DNA from: Verrucomicrobiota bacterium
GTDB taxonomy: Bacteria > Verrucomicrobiota > Verrucomicrobiia > Limisphaerales > CAIQOK01
DNA: 9,289 nt
Assembly (NCBI GenBank): GCA_025363535.1
Contig: JANYDP010000028.1
Coordinates: 1 to 9,289 of the forward strand
Reading direction: 5' to 3'
Of the stretch, positions 7,661-9,289 are shown one piece after another (within the stretch, counting starts at the first letter, position 1; each line of letters opens with the position of its first letter). The notes under the pieces were generated by a model. That model was not told where the DNA came from. It saw only the letters and a list, made by a program, of their open reading frames with translations, and ran no database searches. The position numbers and the translations under genes are program-made.

Positions 7661-7783
7661 AGTTGGTGGGCGGCTGAATTGCCAGAGGTGTTTGCCGATT
7701 TGAGACGTCGGCTTGTTACCCGCACAAACATGTTGACGCAGCAAGTGGAACCCATTTGCGAAGCCGTCACCGCTGCGTCATAG

Positions 7784-7858
7784 TTGGTGTCGTCGTTCTA
7801 CGTGGACAGCGCAACGGCTGCGACGAACCAAATGTATCGCATCCAACTCGTGCCGTGA
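7784..7858 (+). pseudogene. Possible relic of a gene's 3' end
   Basis: Within the 223-base gap after the sigma factor, a short stop-bounded frame reads FYVDSATAATNQMYRIQLVP then TGA (7856-7858). An aromatic-Arg-hydrophobic-Leu-Val-Pro ending is, from memory, common at the C-termini of large secreted proteins in Verrucomicrobiota. An in-frame TAG at 7781-7783 closes it upstream and no start is present. It could be the tail left by deletion of a larger gene, or coincidence. Confidence 0.2.
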
Positions 7859-7866
7859 GCGAAACC

Positions 7867-7943
7867 AAAAACTGAAAACTGAAATGAAGAAGATTCAAAC
7901 CCTGTTGCTGCTTTCAATTTTCAGCTTTCAGCTTTCAGTTTTT
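7867..7943 (+). repeat. Heptamer repeats forming an inverted repeat around a start codon
   Basis: Two copies of ACTGAAA (7871-7884) precede, and end on the first base of, the ATG at 7884. Four tandem copies of the complementary heptamer, TTTCAAT, TTTCAGC, TTTCAGC and TTTCAGT, follow at 7912-7939. Arms 7867-7884 and 7926-7943 are reverse complements at 17 of 18 positions, with a 41-base loop carrying the first codons. The right-hand copies encode part of the signal peptide (FSFQLSVFQ). In RNA the structure would place the translation start at the edge of a stem. Confidence 0.8.
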
Positions 7944-9289
7944 CAAGCGGACGCCGTCCTCGCCAACGCCTGGCACATCCCTGACAACACCGGCGATCTT
8001 GGCTTCAACATGCGCAACCCGGAGTTTGACTTCAGCAACACCAACACCGTCACGATTTATTCCGGCATTCAAAAGTTTAACAACTCCTACGGCACGGCCA
8101 ACCAGACCGGTGGCTGGCTGGTTTACAAAGGCGCGACCCAGGGTTCGTGGAGCAGCAACGCGCTCGGTTTTCATCTCGACGGCGGGCCGAGTCCGAACAA
8201 CCAGTATTGGAAAGCCTCGTTCAACACCGTCGGCTTTGGCACGAATGAAGTCATCCAGTATTATCTCTATCTCACCTTCGATGGAGTGAACAGCGTCTCC
8301 AACACGTTCACCTACGCGCCCGCCGGCCTCGGCGACAAAGTCGGTGCCACCACCTCCTCTGCTGCCGTTGCGCAGGCGAATCCTTACACCATCCGCAATC
8401 GCGCCGCGTGGCTCTACCACGGCAACAACCGCGTCGTCGGTCCCGGCACCAACGCCAATCTCAGCAACATTGATCTGTGGCTCAAGGCCGGTTACCTCGG
8501 CAAGGACGATTCGCTCGCGTCGCGCTACGCCGACAACGGCCGGATTTATTTCACGACCGACGGTTCAACGCCCAGTGGTTCGCTCGGCACGGGCAGCAAT
8601 ACGACGCAGGTGGCGACAATGGTGTTCGATCATCGTGAAAACGATTCGAGTCCCGCCGGCAACGCGATGTGGTGGCACGGCACGGTTTCCAACGTCGCCC
8701 AGTTCGTCACCCTCAAATACAAACTCAGCCTCTGGCACAGCGCGAACAGTGAGGAGAAATTCGCCGAGTACATTGCCGGGACGAACAACACCATCTTCAG
8801 CTACACGCTCGGCACGCTGGGCGACCCGGTGCTGACGGTGAACGGCTTGAACGCCGACTACACGACCACGCATATTTTCGTGGATGAAGTCGCGGGTGAT
8901 TCCGTTCCGTTGACGATGCTCTTCACCCCTAACGTCGCGAACGCAACCAACGTAGAAGTCTTTTCCAACGTGAACCGCCGCAGCCGCGTCACGCTGGACG
9001 CCAATGGTGACGGCGTGGAGGACGGAATTTTACCGCCGGACGGCAACCTCATTGCGAGTGGCGACGACAATAATTATTACAAGCCCTACGCGATGTCACC
9101 GAGCGGGCAGCCGGGGCAATACGCGTTCACGCTCAACGCGACGAACTGCGGTGCCTACCGGCTTACCGCGCGCTACCAAGTCACCGGCAACACCAACTGG
9201 TTCTGGTATTCCAGTAACGGCCGGCGCGATCATTGCCTCGGCGTGACCCCCACGAAGGCGCGGAACATTTCGATGTATGAATTGAACGC
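7884..9289 (+). CDS. Large secreted protein, probable alpha-amylase family, 3'-partial
   Basis: An open frame of 468 codons that runs off the window. It starts with a clear signal peptide: MKK, hydrophobic core LLLLSIFSFQLSVF, and a likely cleavage after ADAVLA. The mature part is Asn/Thr/Gly/Trp-rich and beta-sandwich-like, as in carbohydrate-binding modules. YFTTDGSTPSG (about residue 222 on) is like chitobiase-type modules, and D372-D380 (DANGDGVED) fits an EF-hand-like calcium loop. The last visible residues (GRRDHCLGVTPTKARNISMYELN) resemble, from memory, the approach to the catalytic barrel in verrucomicrobial alpha-amylase-like proteins. The catalytic domain itself is outside the window, so the enzymatic call is tentative; a secreted carbohydrate-active role is firmer. 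The ATG is supported by the signal peptide directly after it. No Shine-Dalgarno site is visible, and the start lies in a heptamer-repeat structure. Confidence 0.7.
   Translation, partial: MKKIQTLLLLSIFSFQLSVFQADAVLANAWHIPDNTGDLGFNMRNPEFDFSNTNTVTIYSGIQKFNNSYGTANQTGGWLVYKGATQGSWSSNALGFHLDGGPSPNNQYWKASFNTVGFGTNEVIQYYLYLTFDGVNSVSNTFTYAPAGLGDKVGATTSSAAVAQANPYTIRNRAAWLYHGNNRVVGPGTNANLSNIDLWLKAGYLGKDDSLASRYADNGRIYFTTDGSTPSGSLGTGSNTTQVATMVFDHRENDSSPAGNAMWWHGTVSNVAQFVTLKYKLSLWHSANSEEKFAEYIAGTNNTIFSYTLGTLGDPVLTVNGLNADYTTTHIFVDEVAGDSVPLTMLFTPNVANATNVEVFSNVNRRSRVTLDANGDGVEDGILPPDGNLIASGDDNNYYKPYAMSPSGQPGQYAFTLNATNCGAYRLTARYQVTGNTNWFWYSSNGRRDHCLGVTPTKARNISMYELN

Noticed and set aside
7661..7783. Sigma-factor frame stays open for 40 codons past its TGA, suggesting read-through or a broken C-terminus
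   Set aside because: The protein already ends after a complete region 4 and C-terminal helix, and the extension has no recognisable features.

Overview
The window looks like a chromosomal segment of a Verrucomicrobiota bacterium, probably of the Pedosphaera/Limisphaerales type. This is inferred from gene style, not from a marker gene. The indications are a GC-rich plus-strand coding region, a Ser/Thr kinase with an N-terminal zinc ribbon next to an ECF sigma factor, a secreted polysaccharide esterase and an amylase-like protein, and two kinds of short repeat that I associate with these genomes. All recognisable genes are on the plus strand.

Region by region: (1) positions 1-741 hold the 3' part of a rhamnogalacturonan-acetylesterase-like SGNH hydrolase, cut by the window edge. 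(2) Positions 742-946 are intergenic and carry a 150-bp element with inverted 27-bp ends, each end folding into its own hairpin. (3) aroC (chorismate synthase, 947-2026) is complete. (4) Positions 2027-2442 contain no gene I can support. (5) A three-gene signalling cassette fills 2443-7660: a zinc-ribbon/rhomboid-protease/Sel1-repeat membrane protein, a zinc-ribbon Ser/Thr kinase whose start overlaps the previous stop by 8 bases, and, 60 bases further on, an ECF-type sigma factor. (6) Positions 7661-7883 are intergenic, with a possible gene-tail relic. (7) From 7884 to the end runs the open 5' part of a large secreted protein, probably of the alpha-amylase family. Its start and signal peptide lie within a cluster of heptamer repeats.

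The most interesting part is the cassette. The rhomboid protein and the kinase both begin with a CxxC...CxxC zinc ribbon expected in the cytoplasm. By topology counting, both end in a domain expected outside the inner membrane: Sel1 repeats on the protease and a pseudopilin-like domain on the kinase. With the sigma factor behind them, they suggest an envelope-to-transcription signalling route using intramembrane proteolysis and/or phosphorylation. No anti-sigma factor is visible in the window. The kinase C-terminus resembles the globular part of verrucomicrobial pseudopilin-like proteins and lies in a clearly AT-richer stretch, suggesting a recent domain acquisition. The flanking carbohydrate genes (pectin deacetylation and starch-like glucan degradation) fit a polysaccharide-degrading heterotroph, but nothing in the sequence ties them to the cassette.
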